A stretch of DNA of 64,000 nucleotides from positions 1,302,001-1,366,000 of the forward strand of contig JAEPMJ010000001.1 in the NCBI GenBank assembly GCA_017644005.1. The letters run 5' to 3'. The DNA is from Rhizobiaceae bacterium (lineage in GTDB: Bacteria > Pseudomonadota > Alphaproteobacteria > Rhizobiales > Rhizobiaceae). The notes under the pieces were generated by a model, which ran no database searches, was not told the DNA's origin, and saw only the letters and a program-made list of their open reading frames with translations. The translations under genes were made by a program, and so were the position numbers. Positions 48,020 through 57,124 of this stretch are shown in pieces (position 1 is the stretch's first letter; every line of letters starts with the position of its first letter).

Positions 48020-48316
48020 ATTCACCGTGGTGAGCGAGCAATGCCGGTGCTGTGCGGAATTACCGTGTGGTTCGGCCTTTATCCCATCCATGGTCTGGCG
48101 AATGCGACAGTTGGTTCGTTTGCAAGTCGTTGAAATGCAACGTATCAGGTCGGTTGTCCCCGCAATTACCGTTGAAGTTTGGTCTGGGAGATGACGGGAC
48201 CGGGCAAATGGTACCTTTAGAGGTGGCTGTGGGTTGGCTTGCGACCCCGCAAGTCACAGAGTCATAGAATCAGAAAATCTTTCTGAATTGGTTTTCTATT
48301 TATTTACTGCGTTGGA

Positions 48317-49360
48317 ATGGGTAGCGCGCTCATGGCTGAACGTAATGTGCTCAGGGTCCTGAAAGGCGCTACGGCCTTTCCGCCTCCAATCTGGATGATG
48401 CGTCAGGCAGGACGGTATCTGCCGGAATATCGCGCGACACGATCAAAGGCGGGCAGTTTTCTCGACCTGTGCTACAACCCGGAACTGGCCTGCGAAGTTA
48501 CGCTGCAGCCGATCCGGCGCTTCGGTTTCGATGCCTCGATCCTGTTTTCCGATATTCTGGTTGTGCCGCATGCACTTGGCCGCGATCTACGGTTCGATGA
48601 GGGTGTTGGTCCGCGCATGACGCCGATAACGGCGCAGGAGATTGCCGGGCTCGACGACGATGGGTTTCACGTGAATCTTTCGCCTGTCTATGAGGCTGTG
48701 CGGAAGATCAGGTCGGAGCTGCCGGAAAAGACGACTCTACTCGGGTTTTGCGGTGCGCCCTGGACGGTTGCCACCTATATGGTCGCCGGGCGCGGTACGC
48801 CCGATCAGGCGCCGACTAGGTTGTTCGGTTATCGTAACCCTGAAGCGTTGGATGAGCTTCTGAACCTTCTTGCCGACCTGAGTGCCGACTATCTGGCAAA
48901 CCAGGTCGATGCCGGCGCCGATGCCGTACAGATTTTCGATTCCTGGTCGGGCGTATTGGATGAAGCCGCCTTTCAGAGATGGTGTGTGAGGCCGGTGGCT
49001 CGGCTCCTGGCGCGATTTCGGGCGCGTCATGCCGATGTGCCCGTGATTGGTTTTCCGCGCGGCGCCGGACTTGCCTATAACAGTTATCGCCAGCAGACCG
49101 GCGTTACGGCACTGGCACTCGACTGGACGGTGCCGTTTGCGCAGGCGAAACAGCTGCAGGCTGTGGGTGCTGTGCAGGGCAATCTCGATCCACTACGGCT
49201 CGTCGCCGGCGGAGCGGCGTTGGAGGAGGGTGTGCGGGCGATACTCGAAACACTGGGCGACGGGCCGTTGATCTTCAACCTGGGGCACGGAATTACGCCC
49301 GATGCACCGGTGGAACATGTCGATCAGATGATCAGACTGGTCAGGGGCGCTCAGCGATGA
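48317..49360 (+). CDS. hemE: Uroporphyrinogen decarboxylase
   Basis: HemE decarboxylates the four acetate arms of uroporphyrinogen III to coproporphyrinogen [20 protein letters not shown] holds the substrate-binding Arg residues, and [16 protein letters not shown] is the second signature. The ORF has ATGs at 48317 and 48332; neither has a clear ribosome binding site, and the shorter start ([10 protein letters not shown]) looks more like the family. hemJ overlaps its stop by four bases. It flanks the probable origin. Confidence 0.96.
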   Translation: MGSALMAERNVLRVLKGATAFPPPIWMMRQAGRYLPEYRATRSKAGSFLDLCYNPELACEVTLQPIRRFGFDASILFSDILVVPHALGRDLRFDEGVGPRMTPITAQEIAGLDDDGFHVNLSPVYEAVRKIRSELPEKTTLLGFCGAPWTVATYMVAGRGTPDQAPTRLFGYRNPEALDELLNLLADLSADYLANQVDAGADAVQIFDSWSGVLDEAAFQRWCVRPVARLLARFRARHADVPVIGFPRGAGLAYNSYRQQTGVTALALDWTVPFAQAKQLQAVGAVQGNLDPLRLVAGGAALEEGVRAILETLGDGPLIFNLGHGITPDAPVEHVDQMIRLVRGAQR

Positions 49361-49872
49361 GTGCCGGAGCGCCTCTATTTAGGGCATTTGTTGCTCTCGG
49401 CGCGCTGGCGGTGCTTGCGGTGCTGTTTTTTCTTATCGAGCCGGGTGACGCCTACTACTGGATCAAGGCGCTGCATGTGATAGCGGTAATTTCCTGGATG
49501 GCCGGCATGCTTTATCTACCGCGGCTGTTCGTCTATCACGCCAGTGCCGTTGCCGGTTCGGAGAAATCCGAGACCTTCAAGGTGATGGAACGCAGGCTTT
49601 TACGTGCGATCATAAACCCGGCGATGATCGTTACCTGGGCCGCGGGGCTTTGGCTGGCCTGGTACGGATTTGCGTTCAAAGGCGGGTGGCTTCACGCGAA
49701 GATCGTGCTTGTTTTTGTGCTGTCCGGCGTTCACGGATACCTGTCGGCGTCCGTTCGCAATTTCGCCGAAGACCGCAACGAAAAGTCGGCCCGCCACTGG
49801 CGGATCGTCAATGAAGTTCCCACATTGCTGATGATCGTTATAGTGGTCCTGGTGATCGTGAAGCCGTTCTGA
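49357..49872 (+). CDS. hemJ: Protoporphyrinogen oxidase HemJ
   Basis: HemJ is the membrane protoporphyrinogen IX oxidase used by many alphaproteobacteria in place of HemG or HemY. The 171-aa protein has four to five helices and the conserved [26 protein letters not shown] and [19 protein letters not shown] segments with key His and Arg/Lys residues. ATGA overlap with hemE couples the two haem genes. The following 157-bp gap has no recognisable gene. Confidence 0.94.
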   Translation: MSAGAPLFRAFVALGALAVLAVLFFLIEPGDAYYWIKALHVIAVISWMAGMLYLPRLFVYHASAVAGSEKSETFKVMERRLLRAIINPAMIVTWAAGLWLAWYGFAFKGGWLHAKIVLVFVLSGVHGYLSASVRNFAEDRNEKSARHWRIVNEVPTLLMIVIVVLVIVKPF

Positions 49873-50029
49873 CACGGCCGGCGTTACGAATGACCGCTTG
49901 CTCTTTGCGGGCGGCGGGGATATGAGTCGCAACCTCTCCCGGTACAGAGCGCCACGTCTTCAGCAGCCTGCTTCTGCGTTCCGCGCTTCCGCGATCCCGC
50001 CCATTTTCCCGCTTTCTCCCTCATAGCGT

Positions 50030-51295
50030 TTGACGGACATGAAATTACAGGAACTTAAAAACAAAGGTCCGACGGACCTGATAGCATTCGCCGAGTCGCT
50101 CGAAGTCGAGAATGCCAGCGTCATGCGCAAGCAAGAGCTGATGTTCGCGATTCTGAAGAAGCTTGCTGCGCAGGATACCGAGATCATCGGCGAAGGTGTT
50201 GTGGAAGTGCTTCAGGACGGGTTCGGTTTCCTGCGTTCCGCCAACGCCAACTATCTGCCGGGGCCGGACGATATCTACATTTCACCGTCGCAGATCAGAC
50301 GCTTCTCGCTGAAGACCGGGGATACGGTCGAGGGGCCGATTCGCAGTCCGAAGGAAGGCGAGCGCTATTTTGCGCTTCTCAAGGTCAACACGATCAACTT
50401 TGAAGATCCCGAGAAGATCCGTCACAAGATCCATTTTGACAATCTGACGCCGCTTTATCCGGATTCGCGGTTGCGGATGGAGATCGACGATCCGACGAAG
50501 AAGGATCTGTCGGCGCGGGTTATTGATCTGGTTGCGCCGTTGGGCAAGGGTCAACGTGGCCTTATCGTCGCGCCGCCACGCACCGGTAAGACGGTACTGT
50601 TGCAGAACATCGCTCATTCCATCACGTCCAATCATCCCGAGTGCTTTTTGATCGTGCTTCTGATCGACGAGCGTCCCGAGGAAGTGACCGATATGCAGCG
50701 TTCGGTGAAGGGTGAGGTTGTGTCCTCTACCTTCGACGAGCCGGCAACACGCCACGTTCAGGTGGCGGAGATGGTGATCGAGAAGGCCAAGCGGCTGGTC
50801 GAGCATGGGCGCGATGTCGTCATCCTCCTCGATTCGATCACGCGTCTCGGCCGCGCCTACAACACAGTTGTTCCGTCCTCGGGCAAGGTGCTCACGGGTG
50901 GCGTTGACGCCAACGCGCTGCAGCGCCCGAAACGTTTCTTCGGTGCTGCTCGCAATATCGAAGAGGGTGGCTCGCTGACGATCATCGCGACCGCGCTTAT
51001 CGATACCGGCAGCCGCATGGATGAAGTGATCTTCGAGGAATTCAAGGGTACCGGCAACTCAGAAATCGTGCTCGATCGCAAGGTGGCGGATAAGCGCATT
51101 TTCCCGTCGATGGATATTCTCAAGTCGGGTACGCGGAAGGAAGACCTTCTCATCGCCCGGCAGGAGTTGCAGAAGATATTTGTTCTGCGACGTATTCTGG
51201 CCCCGATGGGGACGACGGATGCCATCGAATTCCTCATCGACAAGCTGAAGCAGACGAAAACCAATTCGGATTTCTTCGATTCGATGAATACCTGA
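50030..51295 (+). CDS. rho: Transcription termination factor Rho
   Basis: Rho is the hexameric RNA helicase that ends many transcripts. The N-terminal RNA-binding domain ([29 protein letters not shown]), Walker [15 protein letters not shown], Walker [17 protein letters not shown] and the Q-loop/R-loop regions are intact. The length is 421 aa from a TTG at 50030 (MTDMKLQEL). ATG 50039 is an equally possible start because neither has a strong Shine-Dalgarno sequence. The rho-mnmE gap after it carries GANTC-rich repeats. Confidence 0.96.
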   Translation: MTDMKLQELKNKGPTDLIAFAESLEVENASVMRKQELMFAILKKLAAQDTEIIGEGVVEVLQDGFGFLRSANANYLPGPDDIYISPSQIRRFSLKTGDTVEGPIRSPKEGERYFALLKVNTINFEDPEKIRHKIHFDNLTPLYPDSRLRMEIDDPTKKDLSARVIDLVAPLGKGQRGLIVAPPRTGKTVLLQNIAHSITSNHPECFLIVLLIDERPEEVTDMQRSVKGEVVSSTFDEPATRHVQVAEMVIEKAKRLVEHGRDVVILLDSITRLGRAYNTVVPSSGKVLTGGVDANALQRPKRFFGAARNIEEGGSLTIIATALIDTGSRMDEVIFEEFKGTGNSEIVLDRKVADKRIFPSMDILKSGTRKEDLLIARQELQKIFVLRRILAPMGTTDAIEFLIDKLKQTKTNSDFFDSMNT

Positions 51296-51363
51296 TCGAT
51301 TCGGATTCGAAACGAACATCAACGGATCATTAACCATAGAGCTCGATTCGGACTCGAAATGAA
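51296..51363. repeat. Pair of 21-bp GANTC-rich direct repeats in the rho-mnmE gap
   Basis: The first copy (51296-51316) is TCGATTCGGATTCGAAACGAA and the second (51343-51363) differs at two bases. Each carries two GANTC sites. A fifth GATTC lies in the rho end at 51278, so there are five sites in 78 bp. TTAACCAT, a CtrA half-site-like motif, lies between the repeats at 51330-51337. CcrM methylates GANTC in this class, so cell-cycle control of mnmE or of origin-proximal chromatin is suggested. Confidence 0.8.
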
Positions 51364-51393
51364 ATGGCGCCGGCGGATTCGCCGGTGAGCGCG

Positions 51394-52710
51394 ATGCGCC
51401 AGTCCGACACCATTTTTGCACTATCGAGCGGCGCCCCACCCAGTGGCGTCGCAATTGTCCGCATTTCTGGCTCCCGTGCCAAAGATGCGGTGCTCCGGAT
51501 TTGCGGACGTGTTCCGGAAGACCGGATGGCGGAGTTAGCCGATTTGCGCGATGCAGGTGGTGAACTGCTCGACCGGGGGCTTGTAATCGTGTTCACGGGG
51601 CCACGTAGTTTCACGGGTGAGGATTGCGCAGAATTTCAAATTCATGGGGGCCGGGCCTCAATTGCTGCGGTGATCGATGCCCTTGGCCAGATCGAAGGCT
51701 TGCGGCAAGCGGAGGCCGGTGAGTTTACCCGGCGCGCTTTCGTCAACGGTAAAATGGATCTGACCGGTGTGGAGGCGCTGGGAGACCTGATTTCCGCTGA
51801 AACTGCGGTGCAGCGCCGTTTCGCGTTGGCCAATGCCGACGGTTCGGCCAAGGCGCAATACGACAACTGGCGCGAACGTCTGCTGCATGCACGAGCCATG
51901 ATCGAAGCGGAGTTGGATTTTTCGGACGAGGGTGATGTCCCCGGTTCCGTCGCGGACGAGATCTGGCGGGACGTAAGGCTGCTTGCCGAGGAGATGGCAA
52001 TCAAGGTTTCAGAATCCAGGAAAGCGGAAATCCTCAGGGATGGTTTTCGGGTGGTAATTCTGGGTGCGCCCAATGCCGGCAAATCGAGCCTGATTAACCG
52101 GCTGGCCGACAGGGACGTCGCGATCATTTCAGATGAGGCGGGTACAACGCGTGATCTGGTCGAGGTGGTTCTCGACCTCGATGGTGTGCGTACGGTGGTT
52201 ACCGATACAGCGGGTTTGAGGGACGATCCTGGATCTGTAGAGGCTCAGGGCATCGCCCGGGCCCTGGACAGGGCTGCCGATTGCGACCTTGTTTTATTGC
52301 TTGAAGATCTCTCGAACCCGACAGCTGTTGATGTACGAACCGAAGGTAAGGTCCTGCGCATCGGATCGAAGGTCGATCTTGTGCCGGACTCCGGCGCAGG
52401 GTCTTATGATGTTGTGATTTCGACCAAGACGGGTTCCGGGATTGGCCGGCTGATCGAACGTATACGGGAAGAGGCACAGACCCGGATCGGTGGGTGGTCT
52501 GGGGAATTGTTGCCATTCCGGCTCCGTCAAGTAGAGCTTCTCCGTGCAACGGTGAGTCACCTTGAGAGTGCATTGAACACGCAAACCGAGCTTGAATTGA
52601 AGGCCGAAGCGCTTCGTCTCGCCGCTGACTCCATCGGCTCCATCGTCGGGGAAATCAGGACGGAGGAGGTGCTCGGCAGGATATTCAGCCAGTTTTGTAT
52701 CGGCAAATGA
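51394..52710 (+). CDS. mnmE: tRNA uridine-5-carboxymethylaminomethyl GTPase MnmE
   Basis: MnmE with MnmG makes cmnm5U34 in tRNA wobble positions. The N-terminal tetrahydrofolate-binding domain (SDTIFALSSGAPPSGVAIVRISG, GRASIAAVIDAL), the GTPase P-loop GAPNAGKSSLINRLADRD and the C-terminal FCIGK with catalytic Cys are all seen. The ORF track begins at 51364, but GGTGAG precedes ATG 51394 (438 aa), whose start fits the family better. Its stop codon lies inside a parS-like site. Confidence 0.96.
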   Translation: MRQSDTIFALSSGAPPSGVAIVRISGSRAKDAVLRICGRVPEDRMAELADLRDAGGELLDRGLVIVFTGPRSFTGEDCAEFQIHGGRASIAAVIDALGQIEGLRQAEAGEFTRRAFVNGKMDLTGVEALGDLISAETAVQRRFALANADGSAKAQYDNWRERLLHARAMIEAELDFSDEGDVPGSVADEIWRDVRLLAEEMAIKVSESRKAEILRDGFRVVILGAPNAGKSSLINRLADRDVAIISDEAGTTRDLVEVVLDLDGVRTVVTDTAGLRDDPGSVEAQGIARALDRAADCDLVLLLEDLSNPTAVDVRTEGKVLRIGSKVDLVPDSGAGSYDVVISTKTGSGIGRLIERIREEAQTRIGGWSGELLPFRLRQVELLRATVSHLESALNTQTELELKAEALRLAADSIGSIVGEIRTEEVLGRIFSQFCIGK

Positions 52711-52723
52711 TTCACGTGAAACA
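52708..52723. promoter_or_regulatory. parS site 1, overlapping the mnmE stop
   Basis: TGATTCACGTGAAACA matches the parS consensus TGTTTCACGTGAAACA at 14 of 16 bases and keeps the TTCACGTGAA palindrome. The mnmE TGA stop is its first three bases. Confidence 0.8.
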
Positions 52724-52767
52724 TTGGCATTATGATTGCTGGGCGATAGACATCCAGGGCGTGGGGT

Positions 52768-52783
52768 TGTTTCACGTGAAACG
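52768..52783. promoter_or_regulatory. parS site 2, between mnmE and mnmG
   Basis: TGTTTCACGTGAAACG matches the parS consensus at 15 of 16 bases, with a GTTTCACGTGAAAC 14-bp perfect palindrome. It lies 30 bases before the mnmG start. Confidence 0.92.
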
Positions 52784-52812
52784 GAATCGGTGCCGTAACG
52801 AGTATTCGCGAA

Positions 52813-54675
52813 ATGATGGACTTTGATGTCATTGTGATCGGCGGCGGGCATGCCGGATGCGAAGCCGCATCGGCATCCGCACGAGCTGGAGCCAACACGG
52901 CGTTGGTTACGATTTCGGCCGAAACCATCGGCATTATGTCGTGCAATCCTGCCATCGGCGGGCTCGGAAAGGGCCATCTGGTGCGCGAAATCGATGCCCT
53001 TGATGGTGTCATGGGCCGAGTCGCTGATGCGGCCGGTATTCAATTTCGTCTGCTCAATCGTCGTAAAGGGCCTGCGGTTCGCGGACCACGTACCCAGGCG
53101 GACCGGAAGCTCTATCGCAATGCCATGCAGCGTGAAATGGCAGCTCAATCCGGCCTTTCGGTATTGGAAGGCGAAGTTGTCGATATCGGTTTCGCAGAAG
53201 GGCATGTGACGCATGTCGAACTCGGCGATGGCCGCGTTCTGACATGTTGTGCCGTTGTGCTGACTACGGGCACGTTCTTGCGGGGACTTATTCACATTGG
53301 CGACAAACGCTTTCCGGCGGGCCGTATGGGTGAGAGCGCTTCGACGAAACTATCTGAGCGCATAGCGGCCGCCGGTTTTACGTTGGGCCGGTTGAAAACA
53401 GGTACGCCGCCCAGGCTTGATGGTCGGACGATCGGCTGGGCTTCGCTCGATATGCAGAAGCCGGACGATGAACCGGTGCCGTTTTCCCTGATGACCGACC
53501 GGATCGCCCAGCCGCAGATCGATTGCGGAATTACCCGGACCGTCGACCGCACGCACGAAATTATCCGCGCCAACCTTGAGCGGTCAGCAATGTACTCCGG
53601 ATCGATCAAGGGTGTCGGACCCCGTTACTGCCCCTCGATCGAAGACAAGATTGTCAAGTTCGGCGACCGAGATGGTCATCAGATCTTCCTGGAGCCGGAG
53701 GGGCTCGACGATCCAACCGTTTATCCCAATGGCATATCGACGTCGCTGCCGGAAGATGTACAGAGGGCGCTGCTTGCAACAATTCCCGGGCTGGAAAATG
53801 CAGTGATGCTGAAGCCGGGTTATGCGATCGAATATGACCACATCGACCCGCGTGAACTGGATCCTACCCTGGAGACGCGACGCGTCAAAGGCCTATTCAC
53901 GGCAGGTCAAATCAACGGGACGACAGGGTACGAGGAGGCCGCAGCTCAAGGATTGCTGGCGGGGTTGAATGCAGCGCGGGGGGCCGGCGACCAGCCACTC
54001 GCGGAGATCAGCCGAACGGATGCCTACATAGGTGTCATGGTCGACGACCTTGTTCATCGCGGCATTACCGAACCTTATCGCATGTTTACATCTCGTGCAG
54101 AGTTCCGGCTTTCCTTGCGCGCTGACAACGCGGATTTACGACTGACGCCTCTCGGTCACAAGTTCGGTATTATCGGGCCGAATCGACTGGGCAGATATGG
54201 TGAGATTGAAAACCGACGTGCGGCTGCGCGTGGTCAATTGCGGGCTCTATCCGTCACTCCCAATGAGGCGGCTTCGCATGGCGTGCGGCTTAATCTGGAC
54301 GGTGTGCGCAGAAGCGCCTACGAGCTCCTTTCCTATCCCGGAATTGGGTTTCCGGAGCTGGTGCAAATCTGGCCGCAGCTCGCGTCTGTCGATGGTGCAA
54401 CTGCCGAGGCGATGGAAACCGAGGCGCGGTATGCCGTCTATGTTGATCGCCAACAACAGGAAGTGGCGTATATCCGCCGCGAGGAACAGACGGCGATTCC
54501 CGAGGGGCTCGACTACAGCAGTCTCGCCGGCCTTTCCAACGAGTTGAAGCAGAAATTGGCAGAACGGTCGCCGCGGACGATTGCAGAAGCACAACGTATG
54601 GACGGTATGACGCCTGCGGCGCTGGCAATCGTCATTTCCGCAATTCACCTTCAGAGCCGTCGCGGCGCGGCATGA
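52813..54675 (+). CDS. mnmG: tRNA uridine-5-carboxymethylaminomethyl synthase MnmG (GidA)
   Basis: MnmG is the FAD-dependent partner of MnmE. The dinucleotide fold [23 protein letters not shown], the [20 protein letters not shown] segment and the C-terminal [21 protein letters not shown] block are diagnostic. The length of 620 aa is normal. The start lies 102 bases after mnmE, a space filled by two parS sites. Its stop overlaps the rsmG start as ATGA. Confidence 0.97.
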   Translation: MMDFDVIVIGGGHAGCEAASASARAGANTALVTISAETIGIMSCNPAIGGLGKGHLVREIDALDGVMGRVADAAGIQFRLLNRRKGPAVRGPRTQADRKLYRNAMQREMAAQSGLSVLEGEVVDIGFAEGHVTHVELGDGRVLTCCAVVLTTGTFLRGLIHIGDKRFPAGRMGESASTKLSERIAAAGFTLGRLKTGTPPRLDGRTIGWASLDMQKPDDEPVPFSLMTDRIAQPQIDCGITRTVDRTHEIIRANLERSAMYSGSIKGVGPRYCPSIEDKIVKFGDRDGHQIFLEPEGLDDPTVYPNGISTSLPEDVQRALLATIPGLENAVMLKPGYAIEYDHIDPRELDPTLETRRVKGLFTAGQINGTTGYEEAAAQGLLAGLNAARGAGDQPLAEISRTDAYIGVMVDDLVHRGITEPYRMFTSRAEFRLSLRADNADLRLTPLGHKFGIIGPNRLGRYGEIENRRAAARGQLRALSVTPNEAASHGVRLNLDGVRRSAYELLSYPGIGFPELVQIWPQLASVDGATAEAMETEARYAVYVDRQQQEVAYIRREEQTAIPEGLDYSSLAGLSNELKQKLAERSPRTIAEAQRMDGMTPAALAIVISAIHLQSRRGAA

Positions 54676-55298
54676 ACGATGGCCGATACGCTGAGCTGCT
54701 TCGGGTTGCCGGGCCCGTTTCACGTGAAACATTTGACCGGCTCATCGCATTTCAGGCGATGTTCGAAAAATGGGCAGCGCGAATAAACCTCGCTTCGCCC
54801 TCGACTATTCCCGAACTCTGGCGCAGGCATATTCTGGACAGCGCGCAACTATTGCCGCTGGTTTCTGATGCTTTGCGTTTTGTGGATCTGGGTTCCGGCG
54901 GCGGATTTCCGGGCGCGGTTTTGTCCGTGCTCCTCTCAGATAGGGGCGGGGCATCGATTGCACTGGTGGAAAGCAATCAGAAGAAGGCTTCCTTCCTGCG
55001 CAACGCGATAGCAGGCACGCCGGGCTGCGTCGTCGCAAAGCGCATCGAGGAGTTTGCCAACTCTGGAGAGAGCGCGGATGTCGTGACCGCACGTGCTTTG
55101 GCCCCGTTGCCCAAACTTCTGGGCCTCGCAGAACCCTGGCTCTCGAGTGGTGCAAGGGCGCTTTTTCACAAAGGCAGGGATTACCGGCGCGAAATCGAAG
55201 AAAGCCGTGACGCCTGGCAATTCCGTCTGGTAGAACATTCGAGCGTGATCGATGCGGCAAGCGTGATCCTGGAAATTTCCGATCTCAAGAAGCGCTGA
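54672..55298 (+). CDS. rsmG: 16S rRNA (guanine527-N7)-methyltransferase RsmG
   Basis: RsmG (GidB) methylates G527 of 16S rRNA; its loss can give low-level streptomycin resistance. The SAM-binding motif [19 protein letters not shown] and the preceding [13 protein letters not shown] are conserved. The length is 208 aa. A third parS site lies inside the gene, encoding part of [12 protein letters not shown]. It overlaps mnmG by four bases and precedes parA by 45. Confidence 0.95.
   Translation: MNDGRYAELLRVAGPVSRETFDRLIAFQAMFEKWAARINLASPSTIPELWRRHILDSAQLLPLVSDALRFVDLGSGGGFPGAVLSVLLSDRGGASIALVESNQKKASFLRNAIAGTPGCVVAKRIEEFANSGESADVVTARALAPLPKLLGLAEPWLSSGARALFHKGRDYRREIEESRDAWQFRLVEHSSVIDAASVILEISDLKKR
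54716..54731. promoter_or_regulatory. parS site 3, inside rsmG
   Basis: CGTTTCACGTGAAACA matches the parS consensus at 15 of 16 bases and includes the perfect palindrome GTTTCACGTGAAAC. It lies about 0.6 kb before parA. Confidence 0.92.
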
Positions 55299-55343
55299 AG
55301 CTGGCGATCGCCCGAGGAGTCACCATACGAGGCCGTTGCGAAT

Positions 55344-56132
55344 ATGAGCCCCCGCATCATCACAGTTGCCAACCAGAAGGGCGGCGTCGGCAAGACAACG
55401 ACAGCAATCAATCTGGCTACGTCGCTAGCCGCAATCGGCGAAAAGGTCCTAGTTGTCGACCTTGACCCGCAGGGCAATGCCAGTACCGGCCTGGGTGTCG
55501 ATCGTCAGGAGCGATTGGTATCGTCCTATGACGTGCTGACCGGCAAATCGACGCTGGCCGACGCTGCGATGGCTACGGCGGTCCCCGGCCTTTCGCTGGT
55601 TCCCTCGACACTCGACCTGCTTGGCATCGAAATGGAGATCGCTGCGGCGCCCGATCGCGTGCAGCGGTTGCGCAAGGCGCTGCGCGAAGATTCTCGGCCC
55701 AGCCCTTACAGCTATGTTCTGGTCGACTGCCCGCCATCGCTTAACCTGCTCACACTGAACGCCATGGCAGCTGCAGATTCGGTCCTGGTGCCTCTGCAGT
55801 GCGAATTCTTTGCGCTGGAAGGCCTCAGTCAGCTTCTTGCAACGGTCGAGCAGGTGCGCGGGTCGATCAATCCCGGCCTGGAAATTCAGGGCATAGTCAT
55901 GACCATGTATGACGGGCGCAACAACCTGGCCAATCAGGTTGTTGAGGATGTGCGCGATCATATGGGCGACAAGGTGTACGACACGGTGATACCGCGCAAT
56001 GTGCGGGTGTCGGAAGCGCCGTCATACGGCAAGCCCGTCATTCTCTACGACCTCAATTGCACCGGTAGCCAGGCCTATCTGCAACTCGCATCGGAAGTAA
56101 TCCGACGCGAACGCCATCTGCGCGCCGCTTGA
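55344..56132 (+). CDS. parA: Chromosome partitioning ATPase ParA
   Basis: ParA is the Walker-type ATPase that moves ParB-parS complexes. The deviant Walker A ITVANQKGGVGKTTTAINLAT, VVDLDPQGNASTGLGVD and YVLVDCPPSLNLLTLNAM are intact. At 262 aa it is the chromosomal type, without the N-terminal HTH found in plasmid type Ia ParA. It lies next to parB, and three parS sites are found within 2.7 kb upstream, completing a full parABS locus. Confidence 0.97.
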   Translation: MSPRIITVANQKGGVGKTTTAINLATSLAAIGEKVLVVDLDPQGNASTGLGVDRQERLVSSYDVLTGKSTLADAAMATAVPGLSLVPSTLDLLGIEMEIAAAPDRVQRLRKALREDSRPSPYSYVLVDCPPSLNLLTLNAMAAADSVLVPLQCEFFALEGLSQLLATVEQVRGSINPGLEIQGIVMTMYDGRNNLANQVVEDVRDHMGDKVYDTVIPRNVRVSEAPSYGKPVILYDLNCTGSQAYLQLASEVIRRERHLRAA

Positions 56133-56175
56133 TGAACCCACATTGATTCGGCAGCGAAATGACAGGACCATCAGC

Positions 56176-57066
56176 ATGAACGAAGATCAGTCCAGGAGGC
56201 GCCTCGGCCGCGGTCTTGCCGCGCTGATCGGCGAAATGGACAAGCCGACCGAAAAAGCCGCCGAACCGAAAGCACCCGCCGATGGCCGGGTCCCGATTGC
56301 CTTTATTGCACCGAATCCCCGCAACCCACGCCGTGCCTTTGCCGACGCTGATCTGGCCGATCTGGCGCAGTCGATACGCGAGCATGGCATTGTGCAGCCG
56401 GTGGTTGTGCGGCCGACTGCCGATACCGAACGTTACGAGATCATCGCCGGTGAGCGCCGCTGGCGGGCTGCGCAGCGCGCCGGTGTCACGGACGTTCCGG
56501 TCATTATCCGCGATGTCGACGACCGGGTGGCGCTCGAACTCGCGATCATCGAGAACGTACAGCGCGCCGATCTCAATCCGGTCGAAGAGGCTAATGGCTA
56601 CCAACAGCTCATCGACGAGCACAGTTACACGCAGGCCGATCTGGCGCAGGTTATCGGCAAAAGCCGCAGCCATGTGGCGAACACGCTGCGGCTGCTGAAG
56701 CTGCCGGCGGTCATTCATGATCTGCTTGTCGACGGAACGCTCTCGGCCGGCCATGCACGTACCCTTGTGACGGCCGACGATCCCGCCGGCCTGGCCAAGC
56801 GAATCGTGGAAGAGGGACTTTCAGTGCGTCAGGCCGAAGCATTGGCGCAGACCAAGGAAGGCCGCGAGCCAGCGCAGCAACCTGAAAACAAACCCGGTCA
56901 TGCCGAGCAAACCAAGGATGCCGACACGATCGCGCTTGAAAAACTGCTTACCGATGCCACCGGCCTCAAGGTTCAGGTGCAGCACAAAGCCAAGGGCGGC
57001 GAAGTGCGTATTGCCTATCGTACGCTGGAGCAGCTGGACGAACTTTGCCGACGCCTTAATCCGTGA
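56176..57066 (+). CDS. parB: Chromosome partitioning protein ParB
   Basis: ParB is the parS-binding CTPase clamp. RRLGRGLAALIG is the ParA-interacting N terminus, IAPNPRNPRRAFADADLADLAQSIREHG and YEIIAGERRWRAA are the CTP-binding motifs, and YTQADLAQVIGKSRSHVANTLRLL is the HTH. The ORF begins 11 codons earlier at a TTG; ATG 56176 with CAGGA upstream is preferred (296 aa). It is convergent with holA. Confidence 0.97.
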   Translation: MNEDQSRRRLGRGLAALIGEMDKPTEKAAEPKAPADGRVPIAFIAPNPRNPRRAFADADLADLAQSIREHGIVQPVVVRPTADTERYEIIAGERRWRAAQRAGVTDVPVIIRDVDDRVALELAIIENVQRADLNPVEEANGYQQLIDEHSYTQADLAQVIGKSRSHVANTLRLLKLPAVIHDLLVDGTLSAGHARTLVTADDPAGLAKRIVEEGLSVRQAEALAQTKEGREPAQQPENKPGHAEQTKDADTIALEKLLTDATGLKVQVQHKAKGGEVRIAYRTLEQLDELCRRLNP

Positions 57067-57124
57067 GCGGCTCTAGGCTCTGCTGTTTCTCGGGATCAAC
57101 TTAACTTATTGTTTTTAAAAGAAA

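Larger units (their letters stand above)
47940..48316. other. Probable chromosomal replication origin region (oriC)
   Basis: This 377-bp gap separates leftward ppsR-maf-aroE-coaE-dnaQ from rightward hemE-hemJ-rho, the neighbourhood known to hold the chromosomal origin in Caulobacter and relatives. It contains DnaA-box-like 9-mers TTGTCCACA (minus strand, 47952-47960) and ATATCCACA (48011-48019). Two GANTC sites (48259 and 48267) and a TCAGAAA-ATC-TTTCTGA inverted repeat lead into a strongly AT-rich stretch from about 48264 to 48306. No gene is supported inside. The assignment is inferred. Confidence 0.68.

Noticed and set aside
48060-48257. Small ORFs in the ppsR-hemE gap
   Set aside because: They lack ribosome binding sites and known motifs, and the position is better explained as an origin region.
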